64,000 bases of DNA from Linepithema humile. Lineage: Eukaryota > Arthropoda > Insecta > Hymenoptera > Formicidae. The notes under the pieces are model-generated. The model did no database searches and was not told the DNA's origin. It worked only from the letters and a program-made list of their open reading frames with translations. The DNA lies in NCBI RefSeq assembly GCF_040581485.1, contig NC_090133.1, positions 4,774,001 through 4,838,000 on the forward strand. The letters are read 5' to 3'. This document shows, piece by piece, positions 47,201 to 61,057 of this stretch (positions are counted from its first letter, which is position 1; each line of letters starts with the position of its first letter). The position numbers and the translations under genes are program-made.

Positions 47201-50200
47201 ACTACGCCATTGCTCCTCGGTCGCTCTTTCACGCGACCAAGTCATCCGACTCGTAGATTATCACTCCACACGCGGTTTAACTAACTGACCGTATTAGCAT
47301 CCGGCGGCGGGACTGCGGCGATGATTAATTTGGACGGGCGGCCTCGATATCGAGGCATGCATGCTCACACGCTAGTCTCCCCGTGTAATGCGTTTCTCCC
47401 CGTTTTCGTCGTGTTTCCATCAACCGATCGACAGCCGCACAACCGGTGGTTGGCTTCGCGGCCCATTAAGCATTTCCCCTGTTCACGTCACCGATGATGA
47501 GAGCTCACGAGCGAGCGGCGGATTTTCTTCTTGCTCCTCTTCCCGCGAACGATTAAACCTGCGACGATGTGCCTGTCGCGAGTCGCAGTTGTGTCAAACA
47601 AGCTTGACTTGATTACTTCCTCGGAGATTAGGTGTGAATCGCGCTTGACAGCCTTTAACTAACTTCGGTTGATGATTTGTTCCCGCAGTGGCTCAGATTA
47701 CAGTCGCAGCCGTGACGCAAATAGAAGAAAAATTTAGTTAGACGCCGGTTAACGCGCCGATCGACGTTAATTTACCGGTTTTACATAACCGTAAAATCGT
47801 TGCTTAATGCGGAATTAGTTCTGCCGGAACAGCGACGCCGGCGATCGCGTGAGGGCAGAACTAGTCCCCAGAAAAGAATGCGAGCGGCGCACTTTAATTG
47901 TCGCCCATTCAAGTATGATTGAGTACACGTTTTCTCAAACGCAAGTTCTCGTACTCGTGTTGCGTCTATCGCTAAAAGGAAGGAGCGGTTCATCAGAGGC
48001 GCTACTCAGCGTGCATTATACCGGCGCGGCTTCTTCATATTCTACGGGCGGCAAATATCGGGCCGACTGACGACCGCGTCGCGACGTGGATAAACGGTTA
48101 CACGTGAAGCCCGAGTTCAGGCGTCTTCCGGGTCTGCCCGATGAGGGAAGTCCGTTGGCGATTTAAGCGTAGGACGCTTTGAACTTTCGTCTAGCAGTCG
48201 ATAATCATTAAGGAAACTACGCACGGGTTAGCGCGTAGTGCATTAGCGCTTTTGAAACATCGCGCAGCATTTGTCGAGTTACGTCAGCGGTAAATCGCGC
48301 GCGCGGGCGCGCGATGTCATCACCCGTTTGTACGATGATAACGTTCCCGGAATTGTGGGCACAGCGCAACAGTTAATTTGTCATAAACGCTCGGCATAAA
48401 ACAGTCAAAATAGCCTGACGAAGGCAGAAAGAAATGTTTCAGCGCTTACTATTAATCTAGGGAGAAAAAAATTCAACAAACTGATAATTTTTTGTGAAAG
48501 TTGGCCAAATAATTAAAGCTAAACAAAATTAATGATCAACTTATTTTTTTAATGATCTTATCAAGTGTTTACGATGCATTTTTTTTATTTACTTCACACT
48601 CAATAAAATCTGACTTAAAACGTTTCTCAAGCATGGAAGAATTATCGTAACTGCTTCCCAAATATTGACAACGGCGTAGTCAAGAGGAAAGAGATGCTAG
48701 CGGAAGTGCTTTCTACGGACACGTCCGATGATCCTCCGGACTTTCACGCGGAGAAGAGAAGAACCACTTGGGAAACTGAAAGTCATGTCGCGAACGATCA
48801 CGATTTTCCCACGAAGACTCTCCAAGCCATATATTCATCGTATGTATTATCCGATTCGGGATAAGAACAGTTTACACGCAAGTATCGGCTTTCCGACTTT
48901 CCCTTATCGTTTTTTACAAACTATTTAGAGGAAGTACATAACTTTTCGATGGCATAAAAACCAATCCAATTATTCATTTAATGTTGAGATACGCTTGATA
49001 TATTGCGATTGAACGTCGGATAATATTCCACTGCGCTTTCAACGCACATCCGCGATAATTGCCGGAGCAGGAAGGAAGATTACGCAAAACTGGACCCCCT
49101 CAAGGCACAAGAGGAATGTAAATCACTGTCGCCGATTAAACGATTTATTCCACCCGGCTCCTAATTGGACCAATGCGTTATAACGTCAGCCAATTAAAGG
49201 CAAATGTTTGATCATACGCAGCAAACACACGCCGACGTTGCAATCGCAGTACGCCGCGGCACGGATCGCGGGAAGGATCCTCCCACCGCGCACGGCTCTC
49301 GAAAGACATCCTCGCGCTCGAGACATCGGCGGGTATTCTCGATCGACGCTACTACGCACCTCTAAGTGGACCGGTTTGCGTGGCGCAGTTATACGGCGGC
49401 GAGATCAATTCGCGGGGAAAAGGGTGGCTGAAGGGAGAAAAATTCGCGGCGATGATGACGCCGGGAGGGAAGGGCGAGTTCCAGCGGAAGAAAGCCGCGG
49501 CGAGGAGGCGGCGGAACGAATGCCTCCTCTCTTATCTGCTTTTACCAAGGCCGAATTCCACGTCTCGTCGAAAACGCGACAAGTCGATGGGCGCGACACG
49601 CCGCGCGTAAGATAGAGCGTGCATGTGTGTAACGTGTAAATATAAGACGTTGCACAATGCAGCCGGGAAAATAAAGCGACAGCGATGTGAATTAACGTTT
49701 ATCGTAGCGGGAGATGGATGTGTGCTGGCGGAGAGGAAAGATAAGGCACACCCGACGATGTTAGCGGAGAGAAAAGTGTCGATGCCGAAAGAAAACATTG
49801 TTTGCGATGATGATATATGAAGGATTGTAAGCACAGAGACAGAGCTTTAATCTGTACGAAAAGAAGACTGTAAATTTCAAAGTGTACATGCAAAATATTA
49901 ACAAAAAATATATAATTAATTGCAATTAAATTTATTCTTTTATTCACAGTACTTCTGTTTTTGTTCCACAATAATGTGAAATTCTATTCTCATCTTCTTA
50001 CTTTGATCCTTAAAGAAAGGAACAAGACGAGCGCACAAAGATGACTTTAACGCCGCGAGAAGTTATAAAACTTTCACGCTCGGCGTTATCCAATTGTAAA
50101 TCGCGGGAGGATGCAAAATTGATGAAAAACCGATTTTATAACGCGAAATAGCAACGACGAAGGGAGAGGAATCTCGCAAGGCGCCGTTCTTATCATCGGT

Positions 50201-51480
50201 GGTCCCTGCTAGCCGATTCGAAACATTGTCGGACGTACGCGAGCTGTAATATACGACTTATAGCGTTCGGATGTAGTTGGCGCTTGCCGCGCGCGGAATA
50301 CATAGATCAAGAGGAGGACTCTAAGTACAACCGGGTTCAGGCTCCTCTTCTATCCAACCCCGCAACTCCCCGGGTTCCTGACACTGACACATCCTCCTTC
50401 GACCCTTCGTCCGACGTCGGTATCGACGAAGCGGTCGCGGAAAATTAATGACCATCGCCACGGCCGCATGAATTGAGTGGAGACTCGTGTTAATTGGGAT
50501 AAAGCCGCATGTTTTTCATGAATGAATCAAGCGCCGTGTCGTCTAGCCGATGCGATGGGAGCCTATTCCCCGGTGCGCCGGGGTGATGCTCGACCGGTCG
50601 CGACGGTCGCGTGCATGCGTGCGTTCTCTTAAGCAGCACTCACACAAGACCTGCAGTTGTATTGCACAATATATTTCCTACTATTGCATTTCACAAACAT
50701 CCTTTTGCGCAAACGTTTAATGTCGTTATGACGGAAACTAATTACATATCTTCTGAAATGTAAACTGTCCTTACATTTTGTGCCAAGTCCTGAATATACT
50801 ATTATTCCCGCTAAATGTTTTTTCACATTTCCTCTCTATTATTCTTGATAATGCTGCCACTGAATTATTCATTTTATTTTTAACAAAGTAATGCGAAATG
50901 TACAAAGGTAAAATATATTTAATCTTATTTTAATCGACCGCCCAACGGACGCATCTCACCGATCAGCCTTTGCCACGTATCAAGAATATAGAGATGGCAT
51001 AATTGGAGAACCACTGTTCGCCCACGCTTCGCCACATTCATTCACTTCTGCATCGAATCCCCCTTCCTCCACTTGTCTCGCGCGCGCGGCATCGCACGGT
51101 GCCTTCGGCTCGCGAGCGTGTTCGCATCGCGTGTACGTTGCTCACGGTGCCTCCGGCCTCGCGGGTGTTTGTGCGCGAGTAGGACGCCCCGGCAGGTGAC
51201 GTCATCCGTCTCTCGTTGTCCGCGCGCGTGTCCTCCGCCCGATCGCTCGAAACGGTCATTAATAAAGTTTATTACGCATCGCCGCGTTCGCGACGCTCCT
51301 ATCTCTTTTGACGATGAAACACAACGCGCGAGAGAATCACTGTCTCCGCTGCGCCTTTTTGCGAGAAACAGATCGGACTACTCTGCTAATACGACGATGT
51401 GTCATGTGAGCAGAGGTATACGTAAACAGGAAACTTGCCGCGATGATTATTTCTGGAGTTTCTTGTAGTTGTTAAATACT
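47201..51480. other. CpG-rich block, no supported gene
   Basis: CpG-dense with AT-rich inserts (48.4-48.65 and 49.8-50.0 kb). Open frames of up to 135 codons exist in overlapping frames on both strands and lack domains. A two-copy tandem with 48-base offset (cacggtgcc, tcggc, tcgcg) lies at about 51087-51180. Confidence 0.4.
48294..48315. repeat. Alternating CG palindrome
   Basis: 48294-48302 (atcgcgcgc) pairs perfectly with 48307-48315 around a 4-base loop; nearly all CG steps. Confidence 0.8.
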
Positions 51481-53100
51481 CCTCTTCTTCATATTAGTGT
51501 TTAATTATCTAACGACTTCAGGAAATTAATATAATACTACTTGTTTTCATTATTTCAATGACTCGTGCTCATCATCATAAATATTGTCAGATAACAACTA
51601 TCACGATAAAAATGCTGAAGAAAAACTGGTCCTAATTTTGTCAGATAAGCTAAAGAGAATTTATTGAAAAATAAAGTCTTTTTCTTCTTCTTTCCTTTTC
51701 AGAGATTCCAGTCCCTACAACATTATATTGCGCTTTTAAAAAAATTCAAGGTTTCAGCAAGTTCTTTTCAATTCTGATTCCTGACACTGTATATTACGTT
51801 TTCTCGCTAAAATTTAAAGATTTTACGAAACGCTCAATTCTTACTAAAAAAAAAACGTGTACATAGAATTCCACAAACCAAAATTTGAAAAAAAAAACAG
51901 ACTCTTAATAAAGACCGGAAAGATAGGTTGCGTCATTATTTCGCTGTACTTAAAAATTCTCCTTAGTGCGACACAAGTGTCGTTTAACTCACGTGCTAAA
52001 ATATACACACCGTTCCGCAGTGCATGCCGCAATCGCGGCGACTCGAAAGAATGACGTGAGGCGGTCGGCGCTTGGCCAATAACCCGACTCTCTCGTTCGA
52101 GCCTGGCAACGAGCGACGCACGTAGGTAGCCGCTTGGTTAATGATGCCCGCGCGAATCGATGATTCGTCAATGTCCACCGCGGAATTGGAATTATCCGAC
52201 GAAAGGGTGGAACGGGGGCCTCGGCGTATGCACAGAGGCCCGTCCTCCTGTCGGGATGCCTAGCTGAATATTAAATGTCCCGCTGACATGGACCTACCCC
52301 CTCGCTTTCGAGTGTGGGAAAAATCGAGACGAGCTAATCGGCGAGCTGCTTCTCGCGTGTCGCTGAGAGTCTCTCGGCAGTGCGGGAGAGGGGAGGGGAA
52401 AGATGGACAAATCTCGGTGAAAAAGGGCTGTAGCATAATTAAGGGCTTCAAAGCGAAAGCGGACGAAGTCTGTAATTTGTAAGGCCTGTTTTAAGTACGA
52501 AGTCGTATGTAAAGTGGATCTTATAAATTATGGACTTGGTACATTTCTGCTTCTCAAGCCCTTTAATTATTAACCGTCTACGCGATTCCCCGATGTAATT
52601 GGAATTAAGCGAAGAGTGGAAACGTCAAGTGAGCTAAATGCCACGATGCGTTCGTGAAGACATGCCCCCAAAGCGGCTCACACTTCATTTTTTCATGATT
52701 GAAGTAAAATGAGATTTGTAATGTGTACACAGCGACATTAATACATTCTTCATTTTTTAATTCATTCCTTCAATTTCGCAAGTCTTCGTATTTTTATTTG
52801 CTATCTTTCCGAGTGTTTATTGACGATAAAAAAGTACCTTGACGCATAGTTGCATTAGTTTTAAACAATTTGTGTCGCGCGCATCGTGTCTAGATAGCTG
52901 TGCGTCATAACTTCTTGTCAAAAAATTTTCATAGCCGTCGAACATTTAAAAATGTTAAACTATCAGATAAGACACAAACGTCTATAATTCATCGCTAGCG
53001 CACTTCCATTTTAAAATTATTGCGACTTCGCAAGACATTCCTGGTCGCCGGTGTGTAACATCCGAGTAAAATCGTAAGTAAAGTTAGACTTCATCAATAA
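51481..53100. other. Non-coding stretch with a strong splice-acceptor-like site
   Basis: A pyrimidine tract ending ttcttctttccttttcag runs up to 51702. Behind it one frame stays open for about 55 codons, but the DNA there is a diverged tandem duplication with a period of about 72 bases (from gattccagtcc to gattcctgac), so coding is doubtful. Confidence 0.35.
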
Positions 53101-55250
53101 CTATCGTTTGCAAATCCTAGCAGAGATTCGCTCGGCGAAATGCGCCATTTACAGACAATGAGTTTCTATTACCACCGTGTGTGCGATCGAACATCCCATC
53201 CTGCGGATCGAGCCGTCATTTCGCGCGGGTTGTACGTGACTTTTTTGCGGAAAGTGAAGTCCAGTCGCGCGGCGTCTCGCACGACTTCCAGACTTCACGG
53301 ACGTCGGGAGATCATCTCCGTGATCAATGGCGCGCCGAGGGACAGAAGATGCGGCTTACGGCTGCTCGGGGCCATAACTGTATTCGCTCGGATACCACGC
53401 TCGGATTATGGATGCACCGTTGCACGGTTGCGGAACAATGCGACTTAATAGCGCTACGGCCCGCGCGCATCACGGATACTTCCACACGGTCTCATTTGTG
53501 TAGAGGAAGGAACGCGGCGGTCGCGTCAGCCACCCGCACGGGTCCTCTGAAATCCGAACGTGACGTTACGCGCGCGTGTTCCGTTGTCATAACAACGTTG
53601 TCATAACATCTCCTCGTACCGAGGATAAGCGGAGGCGTCTCCGATTCGATTTGTCGACGAATTCGAATAGTCAAGAGACACGGTCGTGTCTCGCAGAAAG
53701 ATACGTCGATGGCTTTCCAACAGCGGAGTCTTTAAGCTTTCCATTGAATCGCAGATTGCCGACCCTTCTTCGCGATTCATCCTCTTTTAAATTTATAGCT
53801 TATTTTAATTAAACTTTAGCTAAACCCCAAAAAATCCTTTACTTTGCGTAAGCTAAAGAAACTAGAGAGATGGGAGTCCCAGGGAAATGAACAAAAATTG
53901 ATGGTTTATCGTAAACAGAATTTGCATTAAGAGGAGAAATCAGTAAGAGAATTTAATTTATTATAATTTTACTTAATTTAATTAACTATAAAGAACTTTA
54001 TTATGCAAGAAAAATTTCTAATTAAATTTTTATTTAAAGAGAATCTTGGCAAAATTAACTTGTTAATTGATCTCTCGCCGCATCGCTAATTCTTATTTAC
54101 GGTATTCGAAAGTGGTTCTGGCCATATTGAGCTAATAAAAAGCTAATTAGCATATACTTGAATCACAATGAGCACGCGCTTACGGTTAAAAATGGTCTGA
54201 TCATAGAACAATCTTGACTGAAGTGTCTGTTCCGAAGCGCTAAGTCAGCGATTTTTTTCACGACAACGCGATAACGCGGCGGAACTTGACGCCCGTTTCA
54301 TCCGTATAAACTAGAGGAATGTCGCCATTAGATAAACATTGTACATCCGAAAGTCGTAACATCGCCACACCCGTTATAATTTCAGACCGTTGCCGCAACA
54401 CTTTGTGTACCGCGGTGACTCGCGCGGCCCTGCAGGATCTCCGTCGCGATAGCAGCGGAGGCCTCCGCGCGTATATACACACGTATATGTACACGTATAT
54501 GTATATACATGCAAACCAGTCGCGCGGAGCCCGCCGCTTCGACCAATGCAATCGGCCGGTTCGGCGGGATTGGAGAACTCGCGAACGAATAAACTCGTCC
54601 ACGAAGGGACGCCCGATCGAGAAACGAAGTGTCCCATTTATCGCCGAGCACGCAACTCCATTTCACGCATCCAGCCGCGCATGAACGATTAAACTGGCCG
54701 CGGAATGCAATACGAGGGAGTCGGCGGCCGAGAGGGGTGACACATAAGCGAGGCGGAAAGGAGAGGATGACGGAGAAAAGGAGAGAAGAAAAGGAACGGA
54801 AAGGCCCTACGCGCGCGAACTGGTGCGACTGGTGCGCGTCTGCGACTAATCATTGCGCCGATCCGACGCGCGCATTCAGAATGGTCACACTAAATTATTT
54901 CGCTTCCACTGTGCGATTGCGGCGTGCATCGTATCGACCGGAGAAAAAAAAACGGCACGAGGGGGCAACCGGACTGAATAATGTCGGACCCAGTGTGGCC
55001 GGATCTATTATCGAGTATTATCGCCGATCACCCGCAGGGAAATTAATAAAACGGACTTCCTCCGCGGGATCTAACGCTAATCGACTCTATTCCATCGCGC
55101 GTATTTTTCTGAGAATGCAGACATCTGCGATGCATGAAAATGAACAGGCGCTAGAGGTATGCAGGACGTTTCCCGCTACTATCAATAAATTAGCCAAGAC
55201 GTCTACTTTAAAGAACATTCAAACATTCTGTATAAACATATAGCTTAAAT
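53101..55250. other. CpG-rich block, no supported gene
   Basis: The longest frame is about 204 codons (54629-55243) but has no domain, strongly mixed composition and competing frames. A 14-bp tandem pair (gttgtcataacaac) lies near 53585. A mixed TATA/CACG tract lies at 54472-54512. 53.8-54.2 kb is AT-rich. Confidence 0.4.
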
Positions 55251-57700
55251 AACGATTGCGTGTGTGAATCTTGTTAAAATAATTATTCTTCTTTCCGTCA
55301 CTCCTATCTAATATTCTTTAAAATACGAGAGCACGTTTCTTTTTGCGCGCAAAATATTCTATGACTTGTAAGTAGAAAAAATGCTACGGGGATATAAGAG
55401 TACTAATGCTGTGAAGATTTAAGAATTTAATGTCGGCGCAAAAACTCGGCTCCATCAAATCTTTAGACACAGCGCGATAAAAAGTATTCGCAAATCTGAG
55501 GAGTCATTAAACTTGAATTAACAAGGTATTATTCTTCACACAAATCCGCTAATGAAAATCTTAATTCTATCAGCTCGGACTTCGAAATGAAACAAAAAAC
55601 CCTTAGTGTCTGTATGCGTTATACAACAAACAAATTATTTTTTATTTTACTTGCAGAATTAAACAGCTTCTATAAAAGACGACAGTTGATTTTCAAATGT
55701 ATGCGGGGAGCTAATTGGCTGCTGTGACGATTGGCGTTCAGAAAGTTGACTTTTAACTGTTACAATCAGCTATAACAATTAATATCCATTATTTAGCAAA
55801 TTTGAAATAAATTTTATAATACAAATATTTTTAATATATTTTAAAGGGCTTTTAAATACCTTAAAAGAATGATGAATTATGTATAAAACAATTATTTATC
55901 TTTCAAAACTTGTTTAAAGTATTTTCTAACAAGTTATACAATTTGTTGTATAAATATTCTAAATTTGAAAATATATTTTATTAACTTAAAAAATATTTTG
56001 AATTAATTTGTACATTTGTCTATTACGGCCAAAGTTCAATGACACTTCTCATAGAAATAGTATTAACATAAAGTTTCAATTGCAGCCCACGTTCATGAAG
56101 TTATTATTCGCCCACACAATTTTCAACCACTTGCCATGCAAAAAGAAACATTTCGATCGACGATGACGATATTCGAATCTCGAAATATGATCTTCGCGCG
56201 ACAAATGACTGAAAGTTTTCAATCGTCCTTGTGATCAACATCTGTGCAACAGGTTTGCCTGCCTACGCACTCTAAGCGGTAATTTATATATCTAAAAATT
56301 GACAGCAAAAAACAATAAATAATATGATTTTTTGCGCAATTTTTGTGTGCGCCGAATGTGAAAATTTGGGTCTTGCCGTAAAGGAAAAAACAGCACCGAT
56401 AGAATTTCTACGCTCGAATCGTCTATCGCTATTATTTATCTCTCTATACAGCGCGCATTTTACTATCGCACTGTTTATCGCGCACGTATCATGTTACATG
56501 AACCGCTACGGATAACGATCGCATCTTCAACACGTGAGTATCATCATCGTCCATAATCGTAAAAACGTTACGAATTCGTTAATAAAATCTACAGCGAAAA
56601 TATATCGCTCAGTGCGTCGTGTCACAAAAAAACGCGCGTCCGCCCAGACGATAGATACTTCCTGGTGCGATCACGCAGGATTGAGGCCCACATAGAAATT
56701 ACTTATCTTTTACACCCACGTGACGCACCTTGAACAAATGATATGCCGATTAAACGAAAGATCACTCTCGAGCTTGTGAAACTCGTAAAATAAAGACTTA
56801 TATTTGGGGAAAAAAAAAAAATAGATGTTGGACTTTGTAAATTGTAAACACTTTTATTTCAAAATTTTTTAAACTAAATTTAAATTATTTAGATTAATTA
56901 GCCATATTTTTTAAATATTGCATATCTCGGATTTTAAATTAATTTTAAAGTTATCCATCTGTGGCTTGAAATGATTTTGCACAGACCTTGGTGTAAGGCT
57001 TGGCTAATCGCTCATAAATACGCGGCTGGTGTCACGAATCGTTTCGCGTATTCGTAAACCATAAAGCCGCTTGAGCAGAATATCAATTTACGTGGTTTCG
57101 ACCTGGAGATGTTATCGGGCGGTGGACACGAATATTGCGAATTTAACTCCCGCAGGCGATACGTGTTCGTACTTTTGGATCTTTTCGGCGAAAACGAACG
57201 AGTGGGTCAACACAAAAAATTGATAGTAAAATTTCTGATTTTCTTCAAGACGCAATGCAAATAATAAAAATTCGCGGAATGTATTCGATCAATTCAGTAT
57301 AATTTTGCGATTAAAAATAACATAAAGTTTTGTGTTTTGCAATTAATGTATGAGAAAATTAATTTCTATAGATAAAGATATCACAATGTTAATTTATAAA
57401 TTTATAAGTAAAATTTTCTTAATAAAATGATGAATAAAAAAGGTATAAATAAAGAAAGATATTAAAATATTTTTCCCAACACTGAAAAATATGCACAATT
57501 AAAAAATAAAATAATTTACATACATTCTAACAAAACAGGAAGATTGTAAACTAAAAGTAGCGATTACGTAACACATATAATAGTCGAATATAAATAAGTG
57601 AAATGAAATTACGACGACAAGTAGGCCGTAAATCCCCTGACAAATTCTCATTGAAATCCACTTGTACATTTATTAATTTAAGAACTCTGTGTTATTTACG
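55251..57700. other. AT-rich non-coding stretch
   Basis: Nothing recognised. An A11 run lies near 56812. Confidence 0.5.
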
Positions 57701-60200
57701 CTGAACAGAACACCGTTAAAAAGTGCCTACGCCGTAAATTGATATAATCCTCTTCCTTCTCTTGCGATTACGCGCGGTGACGTACGCGCCATTCACGCGA
57801 ATACGACAGCCGTGACGTGTCGCGGCGGAGGGCCGAAATCAAATCGGACAGATACGGCACTCTCTATTCTGGTTTAAGAGGCCCGTTCATCGAGGAGGTA
57901 AACGCTCTTCCTGGTGCGTTACCGCGGCAGGGCAGGGGATGGTGCGATAGGTATCATGCGGAACGGTGCGTCGGTTTACGTGGGACGAGGCCCAGGGCCT
58001 TGCCGGCCTTACCGGGAGATGCTGTTATCCTGTCCTCGCGGTCCAAGGTGGTACTACCGCAAGGACACGAAACTGGACGCTTTTTGTGGACGCGGGAGCG
58101 GCTGCGCTTTCAAACAGGACCGGAGTCAGCGCGCGGAAAGCTTTCCGAGCTCGCGCAAGACTCGCGCCACGGCGTATTACTGCATCGATAAAGACGCCCA
58201 CGTCTCTCCGCCGGTTTCTCCGCAATGCTGCAGGCGCCGTTCTATTATAACGAAGCGGAATCGAAGCGACGGCAGGCAGAAATACGCCGAGAGAGGGCGA
58301 GAAGAAGACAGAGAGAGGATCAACGCATTGTAACGTCACGCGCGCTTCATCCCGCGCCCCGAAGTCGCTGATACGCAAACTGGCCGCATAAATCATCTTC
58401 TAATCTCCGCTTTTACGTCGCCTCATGATTATTGAAACGATCCTCTGCGTTTAGTAATAAATTTGCTCTTTATATTATGACACGTATACTCGGATACGCG
58501 CGCTGTACATAAGTTCTTAACATTTGCGATTTAAAAAATATTGATTTTACTTATATATTATTAAAAATTACTTGTTTACCACTTTACACGTATACGAAAG
58601 GTAGACGCTTAAGTTCTCGTCTAATATTGCACCGTGAGACTTATCAAAATCGAAAAATAGCGTGTACGTAATTGTACGTGTAATTTGCGAGATGTGGAAG
58701 TAGCGCAATGCAAAATGATGCATGGACGCGCGCACGGTGGTGTGTCTCCAGCATTCTCAAAGAGTGCTATTTATACTTCTGACTGCATGAGCTAAAAGAA
58801 CGGCCAAGAAGCGGGTTCCTCAATATGGCAGCAGGTAGGCCGCGCGCGCAATGATTCAGAGCCGATTTTTCCGGCTGGACCAGACGGTGGCTCTATTCTC
58901 CGTCTACCCGCCAGGAACGACCGTGGTCTCCACCTTCTCTTCGCGCTTTCGTTCTCGCCCCCTTCCTCGCCTTTCACCTTCGTTGACTCGCGCGAGAAAT
59001 CCCAAATTGCATATTCCAGTTTTCGAGAAAACGTGATTTTCTCAATTTTTTGAGGTAATATTTCAGTAATTATAGTGCGATCGTGTTACTTTGATTTCAT
59101 TCATGTAATGACTAAAAATCTTTCAAACTTTATTTCAAAATTCTTTAACAACATCGCTTCCTTTGATTTATTTTCTTATTACCATTTGTCACTTTTTTTT
59201 ATATAGAAAATGATAAACGCATTGATACGCTAAAAATTTAGCTTTGAGATGTTGAGAAAACTGCCACGGAGATGAGTGACCATCGATATGACGATTGGGT
59301 TAATGATAATCAATACCGACCAATTGTCAAGCTAACTGCGAACACTTCGAGACTCGTGGGCGTTCGGCACCTCAATTAACATTGGAATGGCATCAACGTA
59401 GATCTCGTGTAGGCGTTTGACACGCTGAACACGTATCCGTTAGCACGTTTCGCAGTTGAGACAAGTGGCGTCCGTTCGATTCGAAGTTCTTAAGAAGTAC
59501 GCACTCGTGTGTGCGTCCACCTCTCGATAACGATGAAGTATTTTATCTCACAATGTACAGCCCGTTCAACGAGCCGAGTTTAACAACGCGTAAATATTTC
59601 ATGGCATTCACGTGTTCGCTGAATAAGATTTATAACATTTTAACAATCGCGATTGCGAATAAATTTTTGCTCACAAAAATAACACAGCCACAAACTGTTT
59701 CAGACAACACTGCGCTCTTATACAAAATGTCTCAAAATCTCTTATTTTAATTTCATATATTCTTTAACAATGTTAAAGCTTATTTTTTTTCCTCAATATT
59801 GAAAAGTGTATTTCTGCGTTACAAATGATGAAAAGTAAGATTTTCTCGCAATATTTCCAATAATAATTTTTCAAATAATATAAAAAAAATAATTTCAATC
59901 GATTTGTTTAAGTAAAAAAAATAAGTAGCTGACTTTTACATTAATTCCATTATTATATTTTTTCTTACTTTTTCGTTCATCGCGAATGATGCTCGGCACG
60001 TCGCAGGAATTTCGCGCGAGATTCTCCGACGACAAGATTTTCCCAAGAAAATGTCCCTGCTCGCCCCTCTTCGTCCCAGCAAATTCCCGACGCTTCACCG
60101 TGCGCCCATCTCTGTGAGGATCGACGCTCCACCCTTGGCACCCCGCCGTACCCATCTCGAAGCGCGGCGAGCGAGCTTTCCGTCGGAGCAGCTCGCGGAA
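57701..60200. other. CpG-rich patch then AT-rich spacer
   Basis: 57.78-58.35 kb is open in all three plus frames at once, which reflects CpG-rich composition rather than coding. 58.4-60.0 kb is mainly AT-rich. No element found. Confidence 0.45.
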
Positions 60201-60558
60201 AAATCGCCTGCGCGGCTCGGATAGGAGGATATCCGATCGCTTCGCGGGATCGTTTGCGGACCGCTTACACCGACAGATGGGATTATCTGATCTTGAATCT
60301 AGCCGGGATGGCTCCGGCGCGTATAATTGCCATCGTCGGGCGAACGAGCGTAGCCTGGTGAACGCGCTAGAGTCCCACCTCCCCCTCTTCGACCCTCACT
60401 CTCCTTCTCTATCCACTGTACCCCGCGCGAGCTACTTCGTCGGCCAACGTTCCTCCTCGTTCGTCCAGCAGCCGTTGGTTGCCGCCGCCACCGTCGTGCC
60501 GGTCGCTCGCCTCTCTAGTCGGCTCGTTCGCCACCGGAGTCAAGGCTGTGAACCGGGA

Positions 60559-60624
60559 ATGTGCGTGCAACTATGCTACCTGGACCTTTTATTCCTCCTG
60601 ATATCCGCCGCCGCCTTCTCTTAA
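60559..60624 (+). CDS. Small open frame encoding a signal-peptide-like stretch
   Basis: Twenty-one codons from the ATG at 60559. There is a short polar start, then a hydrophobic core (LDLLFLLISAAAF) with an AxA-like ending, and then TAA. The same frame is open further upstream (to 60277) without a recognisable domain. It could be an upstream small frame or chance. No donor site precedes the stop, so it is not obviously the first exon of a secreted protein. Confidence 0.12.
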   Translation: MCVQLCYLDLLFLLISAAAFS

Positions 60625-60907
60625 CGTGGCTTGTACGCCTTTGGCCGGCGCAACGGCTATATCTAGTAGTAGCGTCCGCATGAATCTACGCGTCCTCTCG
60701 CGCTGGACCCCAGCTCCCAGCGTCTCTCTTTCTCTCCCAGCCCTTCTTCCCTCTTCCACCTCCCCTTCGCCTTCCCTCGCCCTCTGATAACGATCTCTCG
60801 GCGAGAGAGCATGGCGCGCGTACTTTTACAAACCCCCTCCCCTCCCCTGGCACCTGTCCACCCAAGTAGATAATAACGCCGCCGCGCGCTGCCTGATTGC
60901 CTGACTG

Positions 60908-60941
60908 TTACCTACCTACCTACCAACCTACCTACCTACCC
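60908..60941. repeat. (CCTA)n microsatellite
   Basis: About eight CCTA units with one CCAA variant. Confidence 0.9.
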
Positions 60942-61040
60942 GTCTCCCTTCCCCTCTTCGCCGTGCGGACTCTCCTTCGTTAAGTTCTCTCCATTTCTCT
61001 CCCCCATTCCCCATCTATTGACTATTCATCAACTTGCGTG

Positions 61041-61057
61041 AAAAAAAAAAAAAAAAA
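61041..61057. repeat. A17 homopolymer
   Basis: Seventeen consecutive A. No retroposon body precedes it. Confidence 0.9.

Larger units (their letters stand above)
60201..61036. other. CpG- and pyrimidine-rich block
   Basis: The plus strand is markedly C/T-rich from about 60365 to 61015, ending with the CCTA microsatellite. Such strand-asymmetric blocks are common in insect 5' untranslated exons, but no splice or start evidence confirms that here. Confidence 0.35.

Noticed and set aside
49208..49615. 135-codon frame in CpG-rich block
   Set aside because: No domain; overlapping frames on both strands are equally open.
54629..55243. 204-codon plus-strand frame
   Set aside because: No domain, low-complexity basic segment, frame competition on both strands.
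57817..58333. Cysteine-containing frame with GPC, RWYY and CGRGSGC words, faintly Kunitz-like
   Set aside because: Spacing does not fit the Kunitz pattern, and all three plus frames are open here, showing composition bias rather than coding.
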